Part shown: positions 1-8,260 of the stretch, piece after piece
How positions within the stretch are numbered: position 1 is the stretch's first letter
How the letters are laid out: each line of letters starts with the position of its first letter
NCBI RefSeq assembly: GCF_014873145.1
Contig: NZ_JADBEK010000001.1
Span: 8,184,001-8,248,000, forward strand
Length of the DNA: 64,000 nucleotides
Origin: Nonomuraea angiospora
Lineage (GTDB): Bacteria; Actinomycetota; Actinomycetes; Streptosporangiales; Streptosporangiaceae
Direction: 5' to 3'
Notes under the pieces: generated by a model
The model's database searches: none
What the model was told of the DNA's origin: nothing
The model's input: the letters and a program-made list of their open reading frames with translations, nothing else
Position numbers and translations under genes: made by a program

Positions 1-2
1 CG

Positions 3-560
3 GCGCTGCTTCCGTACTGGCCGGCGATCAGGTCCCTGCTCGAGGGCGAGATCCTCTACCGCGCCAGGTTGCTGGCCGCCGGCGGTGCCGGGCGCATGCT
101 GGCCGATCTCGATGACGCTGTGACCTGGCAGGACGGGACGATGCGCATCCGGCACCGCCAGGTCACGGGCACCCGGTCGCTGCGCGGCCTCGGGCTGCTG
201 CTGGTGCCGTGCGTGTTCGTCTGGCCCAGGATCTTCTCCGTCACCACCCCGCCCTACCAGCCCACCGTCCGCTACGCGCCGCGCGGCATCGCCACGCTCT
301 GGGAACGCCGCCGGATGGACCCGCCGGAGGCGCTGGCCGCCGTACTCGGCCAGACCCGCGCCCGCCTGCTGGCCGAGCTCGACCAGCCCACCTCCACGCG
401 CGACCTGGCCCAGCGCGTCGGCCTCTCCCAGCCCGGCGTCAACCAGCACCTCACCGCGCTCCACAGGGCGGGACTGTGCTCAGCCCACCGCACGGGCAGA
501 TACGTCCTGTACGCCCGCACCGCCGTAGCCGAAGCCCTTCTGGGAGATCCGCCGGCGTAG
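3..560 (+). CDS. ArsR-type winged-helix transcriptional regulator, 5' end outside the window
   Basis: The frame is open from the first bases, so the true start lies upstream and only the C-terminal 185 residues are visible. The last ~90 residues form an ArsR-like winged helix: a helix starting 'ALAAVLGQTRARLLAEL', then the helix-turn-helix 'LAQRVGLSQPGVNQHLTAL' and a wing ending 'GRYVLYART'. The region before it resembles the extra N-terminal domain that many actinobacterial ArsR proteins carry (DUF5937 type; family knowledge). I see no Cys-rich metal-sensing motif in the visible part, so the ligand is unknown. It is convergent with the DJ-1/EamA/MarR operon that follows. The HTH call is strong; the full domain layout is not. 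Confidence 0.8.
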   Translation, partial: ALLPYWPAIRSLLEGEILYRARLLAAGGAGRMLADLDDAVTWQDGTMRIRHRQVTGTRSLRGLGLLLVPCVFVWPRIFSVTTPPYQPTVRYAPRGIATLWERRRMDPPEALAAVLGQTRARLLAELDQPTSTRDLAQRVGLSQPGVNQHLTALHRAGLCSAHRTGRYVLYARTAVAEALLGDPPA

Positions 561-624
561 GCGTAGCACGAGGTCCGCCCCGCGACGGCGGCCGTGTCCC
601 GACGCCCGGTCGGCGCGCCGCGAT

Positions 625-1236
625 CTAGCCGCAGCCAGGTTCGTCGGCGAGGTACGGCGGGGCGGGCTCGTACTGGATCGCGTTCCGGACAGCGCGGGCA
701 TGGTCGCGGCCGTGGATGCGCCCCACGAGCCACAACGCCATGTCGATCCCCGCGGACACGCCCTGGCTGGACACCAGGTTGCCGTCCACCACGTACCGGG
801 CGTCACGTACCACCGTGAGGTCCCCAAGTCGCTCCAACTCGTCCTCGAGGGCTCGTTCCGTGGCCACCCGCCGGCCGCGCGACACCCCTGCGGCGCGCAT
901 GAGGAACGCGCCGGTGCACACGCTCGTGACCCACTCGACCTTCGCGGCCGTGGTCTTGATCCAGTCCGTGATCGCGGGGTTCCGCATTCCCGCCTCGATC
1001 CGCGAATGGGCGCCGCCCGGGACCAGGAGCACGTCCAGCGGTGGGTGGTCGGCCAGGGTGTGGTCGGGCATCACCCGCATGCCGTTGGCGCAGCGAATGA
1101 GGCCGGGCCCCTCCGCGATGAGCACGACCGTGTCGACGCGGCCCCGGCGCCGGGAGGACCCGTGGAACACCTCCCAAGGGCCGACGAAGTCGAGCTCCTG
1201 AACCCCGTCGAAGACGTAGATCCCGTAGGTGGTCAT
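625..1236 (-). CDS. DJ-1/PfpI family glutamine-amidotransferase-like protein
   Basis: The 203-residue protein begins 'MTTYGIYVFDGVQELDFVGP', typical of the DJ-1/PfpI branch that contains isonitrile hydratase and the sensor domains of GlxA-type regulators. The nucleophile-elbow cysteine is in 'VTSVCTGAFLMRAAG', and the 'LLVPGG' strand comes before it. The protein has no fused AraC domain, so it is a stand-alone enzyme or sensor. Its ATG overlaps the stop of the EamA gene in an ATGA, and that gene overlaps the MarR gene the same way, so the three form one translationally coupled operon on the minus strand. The substrate is unknown; isonitrile hydratase is one possibility but is not shown. Confidence 0.85.
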   Translation of the reverse strand: MTTYGIYVFDGVQELDFVGPWEVFHGSSRRRGRVDTVVLIAEGPGLIRCANGMRVMPDHTLADHPPLDVLLVPGGAHSRIEAGMRNPAITDWIKTTAAKVEWVTSVCTGAFLMRAAGVSRGRRVATERALEDELERLGDLTVVRDARYVVDGNLVSSQGVSAGIDMALWLVGRIHGRDHARAVRNAIQYEPAPPYLADEPGCG

Positions 1237-2126
1237 CGGACTTCCTCTCTCTTGAGCACAAGGTCGCTCGCCGGGGCGGTCCGCGCGTCGGCGACCAGGC
1301 TGCCGACCACGAGCGCGCCCCCGGCGAGGTCCAGCCACGTCACCTGCTCTCCCAGCACGAGCACCGCGCCCAGCACCCCGAACACCGGGATCAGCGTGAG
1401 GTAGCCGGCCGCGCGCGCCACCGGCATCCTCCTGAGGGCGGTGAGGTACAGCCAGAACGGCAACGCGTAGTTGAGGATGCCGGCCGCGCCGGCCAGCAGC
1501 AGCTGGGTCGGCGTCACCGAGAGCCGCAGCGGGCCGGCCAGCACGAACTGGCAGACGATCACGAACCCCAGGGCCCACACCTGCTGCGTGAGCGCCGCAG
1601 GAAGCGGTGCGATGGCGGTGACCTGTCTGGAGGCCACCACCACGTAGAACGCGGCCGCGACGACGCTCGCGACGACAAGGCCGTCGCCCGCCCACGACCC
1701 GGCGCCTCCGCCCGCTGAGAACGACACCAGCGCCGAGCCCGCCGTCGCGCCGGCGATGACGACGACGAGCCGCCAGTGCGGTCGCTCCCGCAGCAGGGCC
1801 CAGGCGATGAGCGGCACCATCACCGGCTCGAGGCTCCCCAGCACGCTCGCGTTGGCGGCGCTGGTGAGCGCGAGCCCGGCAAGTCCTAACTGGTAGGCGA
1901 TCCCGGGCTCGAGCAGGCCGACCCAACCGGGCCGCCACGCACCCCTGAGCGAGGCGCCGGTGACCGCGCACGCGGCGGCGAGCGCGCCGACGGAGGCGAT
2001 CAGCTGGACCACCAGCACCGAGCCGGGCGCCGCCCCGGTGACGTCGAGTGTGGCCTTCGTGAGGACCAGCCCGGCCGCCCATGTCGCGGCGCTCGCCACC
2101 ATCAGGAGCGGCCCGCCGGCCTTCAT
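1233..2126 (-). CDS. EamA/DMT-superfamily permease
   Basis: This 297-residue integral membrane protein has about ten hydrophobic segments in two EamA repeats. The second repeat includes 'LRRMPVARAAGYLTLIPVFG' and ends 'VLGEQVTWLDLAGGALVVGS', the usual DMT signature. It probably exports or exchanges a small metabolite across the cytoplasmic membrane; the substrate cannot be read from sequence. I start it at the ATG at 2126, which overlaps the MarR stop (ATGA), rather than at an in-frame start 11 codons upstream that would sit inside MarR. It is the middle gene of the MarR-EamA-DJ-1 operon, so the MarR protein is its likely repressor. Confidence 0.85.
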   Translation of the reverse strand: MKAGGPLLMVASAATWAAGLVLTKATLDVTGAAPGSVLVVQLIASVGALAAACAVTGASLRGAWRPGWVGLLEPGIAYQLGLAGLALTSAANASVLGSLEPVMVPLIAWALLRERPHWRLVVVIAGATAGSALVSFSAGGGAGSWAGDGLVVASVVAAAFYVVVASRQVTAIAPLPAALTQQVWALGFVIVCQFVLAGPLRLSVTPTQLLLAGAAGILNYALPFWLYLTALRRMPVARAAGYLTLIPVFGVLGAVLVLGEQVTWLDLAGGALVVGSLVADARTAPASDLVLKREEVR

Positions 2127-2659
2127 GTGCTCGGGGCGATCGCGAGGGTGACGGGGCACCGGTCCTGCGGGCAGCGGTGCTCATCGCACAGCCGGCAGAT
2201 CCGTTCTGCCGACTCCTCGTCACCGGTGATCGCGGTGAGGAGCGCCGAGACGATCCGCTCGACGTCCGCGCGCTCATCGGGCGCCAGCTGCGCGATCGTC
2301 CGCTCCAGCCGGCCGAGGCGGGCGTCGGTCTGCCGCTGCCACACCTCCGTACCCGCCGCCGTGAGGTGCAGGGAGACCGTACGGCCGTCCACGCCGGCGC
2401 GGCGCTCCACGAGCCCGGCGGCGGCGAGGCGGTCGATGGTGCGCACGGTGCCGGGGTGCGTGATGCCGAGAGCGACCCGCACCGCCCGGATGCTGCATCC
2501 GGGCGCCACGCCGACCGCGTTGAGCGCCGCCGCGTCGGTGGGCGCGAGGCCGGACGACGCCGTCAGCTCGGCGGTCTGCGCATCGGCGAGAGCGATGCCG
2601 AGGGCCCCCAGGAGGTTGGCAGTTCGAGAACACATGACTCGTTCATATAACTCATTCAC
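2123..2659 (-). CDS. MarR-family transcriptional regulator with C-terminal cysteine motif
   Basis: The 178-residue protein has a MarR winged helix: 'CSIRAVRVALGITHPGTVRT' as the HTH and 'GRTVSLHLTAAGTEVWQ' as the wing. A C-terminal tail carries several cysteines ('CRLCDEHRCPQDRCPV'), a pattern seen in a MarR subgroup and suggestive of redox or metal sensing (inference). It is first in the operon with EamA and DJ-1. The DNA around its start contains two near-direct repeats, 'TGAATGAGTTATA' and 'TGAACGAGTCAT', that could be its own operator. The start at 2659 is the most upstream ATG; an internal ATG at 2635 is possible. Confidence 0.85.
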   Translation of the reverse strand: MNELYERVMCSRTANLLGALGIALADAQTAELTASSGLAPTDAAALNAVGVAPGCSIRAVRVALGITHPGTVRTIDRLAAAGLVERRAGVDGRTVSLHLTAAGTEVWQRQTDARLGRLERTIAQLAPDERADVERIVSALLTAITGDEESAERICRLCDEHRCPQDRCPVTLAIAPST

Positions 2660-2713
2660 ATATCCGTCAACGCCTGGCCGCCGCGTGCTTGCCGCCCTCT
2701 GCCCTACGGGCGG

Positions 2714-3099
2714 TCATAGCCCTACGCCTGGCTGCAACACGCTGAGAGTGAACCGGGCCGGGCCGCCGGGCGCTGACACGTTCGCGTACGTGTGCGGTTG
2801 GTCGCCGCTGAAGCTCACCGCGTCTCCGGGGGCCAGGTCCAGCTCTTGGTCCCCGGCGTGGAGGCGGATCTCTCCGCTGATCATGAGGAGGTGTTCGATG
2901 GTGCCCGCGGTGTGCGCTTCGCTGCTGTGCGACTCACCGGGGAACATCGTCCAGTCCCACAGTTCCAGCACGTTGGGCGGCTCGGCCCCATCTGGACAAT
3001 GGCACGCCGGCTCAGACCGCTGCGGCTTGCCATCTCGTCCAGCGTCCAACGGCGGGCCTGGCGGGCGGCGCGCACGTTGGACGCGATCACATCGGTTAT
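2714..3099 (-). pseudogene. XRE-cupin regulator, internally deleted and frameshifted
   Basis: Two frames together spell an XRE-cupin transcription factor. Reading from about 3099, one frame gives 'ITDVIASNVRAARQARRW' followed by an HTH with 'LDEMASRSGLSRRAIVQM'. From about 2985 a different frame continues as 'PPNVLELWDWTMFPGES' and a cupin barrel with 'GDAVSFSGDQPHTYAN' ending at 2714. The roughly 80-residue linker expected between HTH and cupin is missing, so a deletion with frame change joined the two parts. The likely start codon is ATA (3099-3097) where related proteins have ATG. It lies head-to-head against the truncated MFS gene, so both were probably damaged in one rearrangement. Confidence 0.7.
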
Positions 3100-3945
3100 G
3101 CCGACGTGCTCAAGGGCGAGAGGTACGTCCTGGGCCTGTCCATCCGGCAGATCAGCAGTCAATCTGCCCAGATCGCCGGCTTCCTCGGCGGCGGCCTGCT
3201 GGCTCAAGGGCTCACGTCGGCCACGGGACTGGTCATCGACGCGCTGACGTTCATGATGTCGGCTCTCCTGGTGCGGTTCGGGCTGCGGCGCCGGCGCGCG
3301 GCGGCAGGCGAGCGGGTACGGCGCAGGATGACGACCGGCGGGTTCGGGTTGGCCGCCGTATGGCGGGATCCACGGCTGCGGTCGCTGACGGCGCTGAGCT
3401 GGCTGGCCGGCTTCTACATCGTGCCGGAGGGCCTGGCTGCTCCCTACGCGGACGCGTTGAACGTCAGCTCGGCGGTGGCAGTGGGCGTGATCATGGCGGC
3501 GGACCCGATCGGCTGCGTGATCGGCGCCTTCGTCTTCGGCCGGTACGTCCCCGAGACGATGAGGAGCAGGACGCTGGGCGCGCTGGCACTGCTGACGGGC
3601 GTGCCGTTGATGTTGTGCGTGCTCAGCCCCGGCCTGGCCGTGTCCGCGGTCTTGTTCGGACTGTCGGGTGCTCTGTCGATCTGCTGCCAGATGCAGGTGG
3701 GCGCCTTGTTCGTGCGGATTCTCCCGGACGGTTCGCGCGCTCAGGGGATGGGCGTGCTGTCCTCCGGGCTCATCACCGTACAGGGGCTGGGGGTTTTGGC
3801 GGGCGGGGTGGTGGCCACGTGGGCGGGGCCCGCGATGACGGTCGCACTCGCCGGTCTGGCCGGGGTGGTGTTCGGCGCCTATCCGGCCTGGCGGTGGGCG
3901 GCCCCATGCGGACCAAGGACCAGTAAGCAGAGCACTCTCGGGTGA
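3100..3945 (+). pseudogene. MFS transporter, 5'-truncated fragment
   Basis: An open frame (GTG at 3106) encodes about 280 residues equivalent to the C-terminal two thirds of a 12-helix MFS carrier. It starts abruptly in a region that is normally internal, 'DVLKGERYVLGLSIRQISSQ', followed by about eight hydrophobic helices. The first four helices are absent, and the upstream in-frame codons belong to the antisense XRE-cupin remnant, so the gene has lost its 5' part and probably its promoter. It might still be translated, but a functional 12-helix carrier cannot be made from it. Confidence 0.7.
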
Positions 3946-4013
3946 GCGCGAACCCGAGGCATGGGCCTGGCGCACCGGCGGCCGCGTGGCCGTCCGGCCG
4001 CTGGTGCGCGGGT

Positions 4014-4643
4014 TCAACGGCGGGCGTAGCCGCCCAGGGCGGGTTCGAGCAGGCCGAAGGCGTGGTCGGCGGTCTCGGCGAGGATGGTGTAGATCTCCTC
4101 GGAGCTCACGCCGTCGAGGACCAGGCGCTGGCCTTCGAAGAACAGCAGCCGGTCCACGGCGGCGAGCTGGGCGGCGGCGAGTTTGGGCGTGATGCCCGCG
4201 TCGCCGGTCTCGTCCGCCAGCACGGCCGCCAGCGCGTGCTCGGCCTGCTCGTGGATCTGCCGGAGGCGGGCGCGAAGCGCCGGAGTATCGCGCACCAGGC
4301 GCTGCCAGTCCATGTCGTCGTCGGGGATGAGCGGGTCGCGGCGGCGCACGCGTTCGAGATAGTCGCGGCGCATGGCGGCCAGGGCGGACTCGCCCGGGGC
4401 GCGCTGCCCGACCGCCCGGGCGAGCGCGCTGACGTGTTCCTCGTGCATGTCGAGGACGAGGTCCTCCTTGAGCGGGAAGTGGTTGGTGACCGTCATCTTG
4501 GCCACGCCCGCGGCACTCGCGACCTCGGCGATCGTCACCTTGTCGAAGCCGCGCTCCTTGAACAGCTGGGTCGCGACGTCAGAGATCATCTGACGCGTCC
4601 GGCGTTTCTTGACCTCGCGCAACCCCTCGGCTCGCACGCTCAT
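4014..4643 (-). CDS. TetR-family repressor
   Basis: The 209-residue protein has a TetR N-terminal HTH ('TIAEVASAAGVAKMTVTNHF', then 'PLKEDLVLDMHEEHV') and a helical ligand-binding C-terminal domain. It is transcribed divergently from a DHA2 drug-exporter gene across about 110 bp that contain three 17-bp-spaced direct repeats over a strong promoter. It is therefore very likely the repressor of that exporter and perhaps of itself. The ligand is unknown. Its 3' end faces the truncated MFS fragment. Confidence 0.9.
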   Translation of the reverse strand: MSVRAEGLREVKKRRTRQMISDVATQLFKERGFDKVTIAEVASAAGVAKMTVTNHFPLKEDLVLDMHEEHVSALARAVGQRAPGESALAAMRRDYLERVRRRDPLIPDDDMDWQRLVRDTPALRARLRQIHEQAEHALAAVLADETGDAGITPKLAAAQLAAVDRLLFFEGQRLVLDGVSSEEIYTILAETADHAFGLLEPALGGYARR

Positions 4644-4687
4644 GACCTCATGCTACCCACGGTCGCAAGGACGGACCCAAAATTATG

Positions 4688-4730
4688 TTTGACCTAATAA
4701 AGTGTCCGACCTATATTTAGGTCCGACCTA
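4688..4730 (+). promoter_or_regulatory. DHA2 exporter promoter overlapped by TetR-type operator repeats
   Basis: A TTGACC -35 box (4689-4694) and a TATATT -10 box (4712-4717) are separated by exactly 17 bp. Three copies of (T/C)CGACCTA-like sequence start at 4688, 4705 and 4722, exactly 17 bp apart, covering the -35 box, the -10 box and the start region. The middle copy is also part of the palindrome GACCTA-TATT-TAGGTC (4708-4723). This is what a TetR operator blocking the plus-strand promoter should look like. Confidence 0.7.
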
Positions 4731-4754
4731 ACTAATCACGGCGAGAGGGTGACA

Positions 4755-6188
4755 ATGGCCGCGGACACGCACCCGTCGACGCGCGAAAAGCTCGACCCCC
4801 GGCTGACCCGCATAGGGCTCGTCCTGATCGCCGCTCCCATCCTGGCCACCGTGGACGCGACGGCCGTCGGGGTCGCGACGCAAGCCATGACCGCCCACTT
4901 CCACGCCTCGCTGGCCGACGTCCAGTGGGTGGCGACCGGATACCTGCTGGCGATCGCCATGGTGATGCCGCTGTCGGGCTGGCTGAGCGAGCGCTACGGC
5001 GCCAAGCGGATGTGGATCAGCGCTGTGGCGTTGTTCACGGTGGGCTCGGCCCTGTGCGGCCTCGCCTGGTCGCTTCCCGCACTCATCGGCTTCCGGCTGC
5101 TCCAGGCGCTGGGCGGCGGTCTGATGAACCCCATCTCGCAGGCGATCGTGGCACGAGCAGCCGGGCCGTCCCAGGCAGGCCGAGTCCTCGGGCTGCTGTC
5201 GATCCCGGCGATGTTCGCACCGGTCCTCGGGCCGGTCCTCGGCGGGCTGGTCGTGCAGAGCCTGGACTGGCGTTGGATCTTCTACGTCAACCTGCCCATC
5301 TGCCTGACCGTACTCCCGCTCGCCGCACGCCTGCTGCCCGCCGACGGCGCCGAACGGGACGCCGTCCGTCCGCTCGACGTGCTCGGCCTGCTCCTGCTGT
5401 GTCCCGGTGCGGCTGCCGTGATCTACGGCTTGTCCCTGGCGGGCGAAGGCGGCGGACCGGGAGCGCCCATCGTCACCGCCGTCCTCGGCGCCGGGCTGCT
5501 CCTGATCGGCGGCTACGTCCTCCACGCGCTGCGGGCCGGCGACGCGGCGATGATCGACGTGCGGCTGTTCGCCCGCCGCGGCTTCGCTGCCGCGACTGCG
5601 ACCTCGTTCCTGCTCGGCGCCGCACTCTACAGCTCCATGGTCCTGCTGCCGCTCTTCTACCAGCAGGTTCATCACACGGACGCGTTCCGCACCGGGCTGC
5701 TCCTCATCCCACAGGCGATCGGCGCCGCCATCGGCGCGTTCGCCGCGGGACGGCTCGCCCAGCGCCACGGAGCGCGCACCGTCGTGCTCACCGGCCTCCT
5801 GCTCATGGCCGTGGGAACGGTCGTCTTCACCCAGGCGAGCGCCGGGCCGGCCGCGTGGTCACTCACCGTCTCCTTGGTGGTCCAGGGGCTGGGGCTCGGC
5901 AGCGTGATGGGTCCGACGATGGGAGCCGCCTACGCGTCGGTCGACCAACGGGAGACACCGCGCGCCGCGAGCGCCTTGAACGTCCTCAACCGGATCGGCG
6001 GATCAGTGGGTACCGCGATCTTCCTGATCGTGCTGGAGAACCGGCTCGCCGGCGCCCAGGCCGGTCCCGCGCCGGCGTTCGGCGTCACGTTCGGCTGGGC
6101 CCTGGCCCTGGTGCTGCTCGCCCTCGTCCCCGCGGCCATGTTTCCCCGAGGAGATCGTCGCAATCCTGAGCCGGCGACAGCGACATAG
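4755..6188 (+). CDS. DHA2-family (EmrB/QacA) 14-helix multidrug MFS exporter
   Basis: The protein (477 residues from the ATG at 4755) has about 14 hydrophobic segments. It carries MFS motif A 'GWLSERYGAKRMWI' and the DHA2 signature 'LDWRWIFYVNLPI' after helix 6, so it is a proton-coupled drug or metabolite exporter in the cytoplasmic membrane. GAGAGG at 4743-4748 sits about 6 bases before the ATG; a GTG at 4749 is in frame but overlaps that ribosome site. A divergent TetR gene and an operator-covered promoter indicate inducible expression. The substrate is not predictable. Confidence 0.9.
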   Translation: MAADTHPSTREKLDPRLTRIGLVLIAAPILATVDATAVGVATQAMTAHFHASLADVQWVATGYLLAIAMVMPLSGWLSERYGAKRMWISAVALFTVGSALCGLAWSLPALIGFRLLQALGGGLMNPISQAIVARAAGPSQAGRVLGLLSIPAMFAPVLGPVLGGLVVQSLDWRWIFYVNLPICLTVLPLAARLLPADGAERDAVRPLDVLGLLLLCPGAAAVIYGLSLAGEGGGPGAPIVTAVLGAGLLLIGGYVLHALRAGDAAMIDVRLFARRGFAAATATSFLLGAALYSSMVLLPLFYQQVHHTDAFRTGLLLIPQAIGAAIGAFAAGRLAQRHGARTVVLTGLLLMAVGTVVFTQASAGPAAWSLTVSLVVQGLGLGSVMGPTMGAAYASVDQRETPRAASALNVLNRIGGSVGTAIFLIVLENRLAGAQAGPAPAFGVTFGWALALVLLALVPAAMFPRGDRRNPEPATAT

Positions 6189-6198
6189 TGCTCGGGAA

Positions 6199-6226
6199 CG
6201 CCCCGCTTGCGGTGACCAGCGGGGCG
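6199..6226 (+). terminator. possible hairpin terminator of the DHA2 gene
   Basis: CGCCCCGCT (6199-6207) and AGCGGGGCG (6218-6226) form a perfect 9-bp stem with a 10-base loop, 11 bases after the exporter stop. There is no T-run. The stem lies inside the IS110 remnant, so it may be coincidental. Confidence 0.35.
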
Positions 6227-6390
6227 AGCTGGTCGTCCAACTCGGCGATCTCCTCGCTCAGGTGCCGATGACGGCGGGCCAGGCCGCGCAGCGCCGTCCT
6301 GGTCGAGGCCGTGACCGCATCCGCCCCGTGGTCAGGCCGCAACCGCAGACAGGCCGCCACGATAGTGCCCTCCACTCGCCCGTCCCTGGC
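6200..6390 (-). mobile_element. IS110-family transposase remnant
   Basis: On the minus strand about 60 residues match the central part of IS110/IS116-type (DEDD) transposases: 'EGTIVAACLRLRPD', then 'TRTALRGLARRHRHLSEEI' and 'AELDDQLAPLVTA'. The frame is closed on both sides by non-homologous sequence. There is no N-terminal RuvC-like domain, no C-terminal serine domain and no recognisable element ends. It is a dead fragment that marks past insertion or rearrangement between the two MFS genes. Confidence 0.6.
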
Positions 6391-6486
6391 TTTGGGCACC
6401 AGCGCACGCCATGCATGCGCGCACCATGGCGGGCGTACGCCAGCTCTACGGCGGCGTGGCGCACTTGCCGAGCTCGAATTCATAGA

Positions 6487-6544
6487 TTGACATATACCCC
6501 ACCCTGGTATACAAAACTCCCGACGCCATACCCCTAAGGGGTAT
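6487..6544 (+). promoter_or_regulatory. promoter with two 17-bp palindromic operators
   Basis: TTGACA (6487-6492) is followed 17 bp later by TACAAA (6510-6515). Between and after them lie two related 17-bp elements exactly 34 bp apart: ATACCCCACCCTGGTAT (6494-6510, imperfect) and ATACCCCTAAGGGGTAT (6528-6544, a perfect 7-bp-arm palindrome). The first fills the -35/-10 spacer and the second lies downstream of the start site. The pattern resembles CsoR-family metal-sensor operators, but no cognate regulator gene lies beside it. Confidence 0.6.
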
Positions 6545-6591
6545 CTGTTCGGCGCTTGATGGTGACTGCGGTTGCCCGGGAGGAGACGGAC

Positions 6592-7965
6592 ATGGGATTG
6601 TTCGCGATTCGCGACTACCGGCGGCTGTTCAGCGCTCAAGTCATCGCGTTGTTCGGTACCGGTCTGGCCACCGTCGCGCTGGGGCTGCTCGCGTACGAGC
6701 TCGCAGGTCCGCGTGCCGGTGCGGTTCTCGCCACCGCGCTGACGATCAAGATGGTCGCGTACGTGGTCGTCGCACCGCTCGCGGCCGCGTACGTCGATCG
6801 GCTGCCCAGACGCTGGTTTCTCACGATCCTCGACGTGGTGCGCGCTCTGGTGGTGATCGCGCTGCCGTTCGTCACCGAGGTGTGGCACATCTACGTCCTG
6901 ATCGGGGCTCTCCAGACCGCGTCAGCGGCATTCACCCCGACGTTTCAGGCGGTCATCCCCGACATCGTGACCAAGGAGGCCGACTACACCCGCGCCCTGT
7001 CCGCATCGCAGGTGGCCTACACCATGGAGAGCCTGTTGAGCCCCGTGCTCGCGGCTGTGGCGCTCACCTTCATGTCGTTCAACCTGCTGTTCATCGGCAC
7101 CTCCGTCGGGTTCGCCGTGTCCGCGCTGCTGGTCCTGTCCACGCGCATCCCCAACGCGCGCCCCAGTTCGCGTACGAGCGCCTGGGACCGGGCCGTGGCG
7201 GGGATCCGCACTTTCGCGGCCACCCCGAGTCTGCGCGGTGTCATGGCACTGAACCTCGTGGTCGCCGCCGTCGGCTCCATCGTGGTCGTCAACACCGTGA
7301 ACTACGTCCGCGACGTTCTCGGCGGAGCCCAATCCGACGTCGCCTGGGTGCTCGCCGCGTCCGGAACGGGGACGCTGCTGGTGGCCCTCGTCCTCCCGCG
7401 CGTCCTGGACCGGGTGGCGGACCGGTTCGTGATGCTGATCGGTGCCGCCGTGCTGGTATCGGCGGTCGGCGCGGCGGTCACCATGTCCGCGGCGAGCGTC
7501 GCCGCATCACTGCCGACCGTGGTGATCTGGGTGGCGATCGGCGGTGGGATGGCGCTGATCGTCACGCCGACCGGGCGGGTGCTTCGCCGGGCGGTCGATC
7601 CCGCCGGAATTCCCGAGGTCTTCGCCGCCCAGTTCTCGCTGTCCCACCTGGCCTGGTTGGTCACCTATCCCATCGCCGGCTGGGTCGCCACGCAGGCAGG
7701 CTTCACGATCACCTGGACCGTGCTGGCGGGCCTGGCGGTAATCGGAGCTGTCACGGCACTGGTGGTCTGGCCGCGCGAGGAGAAGGCCGGGGTCGGAGGG
7801 CGTGCGGCAGTGGCGGTCCGGCCACGCATCAGGAAGGCCGAGGCCGGAGCCCGCACCGCGGCGGCGGTTGCCTCCGCCAGGACCGAAGTCACCACGCGTG
7901 AAGCCGCAGAGGCTGCGGAGGGCACGCTCGCGGCAGGCCAGTGCGCCTGCGTTCGCACCGTCTGA
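6592..7965 (+). CDS. MFS transporter (12-helix, Ala-rich tail)
   Basis: The protein starts 'MGLFAIRDYRRLFSAQVIAL' and has about 12 hydrophobic helices with a motif-A-like loop 'AYVDRLPRRWFLTIL'. I place the start at the ATG at 6592, because GGGAGGAG lies about 6 bases upstream; in-frame TTG (6556) and ATG (6559) codons have no ribosome site. The last ~65 residues are hydrophilic and Ala-rich. Transcription should start from the operator-flanked promoter just upstream, so expression is probably induced by a small ligand or metal. No partner genes adjoin it. Confidence 0.85.
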   Translation: MGLFAIRDYRRLFSAQVIALFGTGLATVALGLLAYELAGPRAGAVLATALTIKMVAYVVVAPLAAAYVDRLPRRWFLTILDVVRALVVIALPFVTEVWHIYVLIGALQTASAAFTPTFQAVIPDIVTKEADYTRALSASQVAYTMESLLSPVLAAVALTFMSFNLLFIGTSVGFAVSALLVLSTRIPNARPSSRTSAWDRAVAGIRTFAATPSLRGVMALNLVVAAVGSIVVVNTVNYVRDVLGGAQSDVAWVLAASGTGTLLVALVLPRVLDRVADRFVMLIGAAVLVSAVGAAVTMSAASVAASLPTVVIWVAIGGGMALIVTPTGRVLRRAVDPAGIPEVFAAQFSLSHLAWLVTYPIAGWVATQAGFTITWTVLAGLAVIGAVTALVVWPREEKAGVGGRAAVAVRPRIRKAEAGARTAAAVASARTEVTTREAAEAAEGTLAAGQCACVRTV

Positions 7966-8203
7966 GTTCGCCGACCGACACCGTGTAGACAACGACGCAT
8001 GAGCAGGTCCACTACCGGAATGGGAGCTTCATCCGCCCCCATGAGCGTCGGGTCAGCGAGTCCGCTGTGGCAGCAGGGGGCGGCGGCCTGCTGTTGCTCG
8101 TCCTCCTGAGTGGAGTCGGCTGATCATGGTTCCAGGAGAACTCGTTCGAACCCGCCGGTGACCCCTGGCGCCGTTCGGACGGACGGCCAAATGACGGTCA
8201 AAC

Positions 8204-8247
8204 GGTCAAGGGCCTGACCACTGTCTCCAGTGATCAGGCCCTTGACC
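8204..8247. terminator. 20-bp stem hairpin between the MFS gene and tRNA-Pro
   Basis: GGTCAAGGGCCTGA (8204-8217) pairs perfectly with 8234-8247. Inside it CACTG (8219-8223) pairs with CAGTG (8228-8232) around a TCTC loop, giving one long stem with a single mismatch. It lies 14 bp beyond the 3' end of the minus-strand tRNA gene and can serve as its terminator, or as a bidirectional one. Confidence 0.75.
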
Positions 8248-8260
8248 TGTAACTACCGTG

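Noticed and set aside
7999..8109. A 36-codon ORF between the MFS gene and tRNA-Pro
   Set aside because: It has no ribosome site and a Ser/Ala/Cys-rich sequence without any motif.
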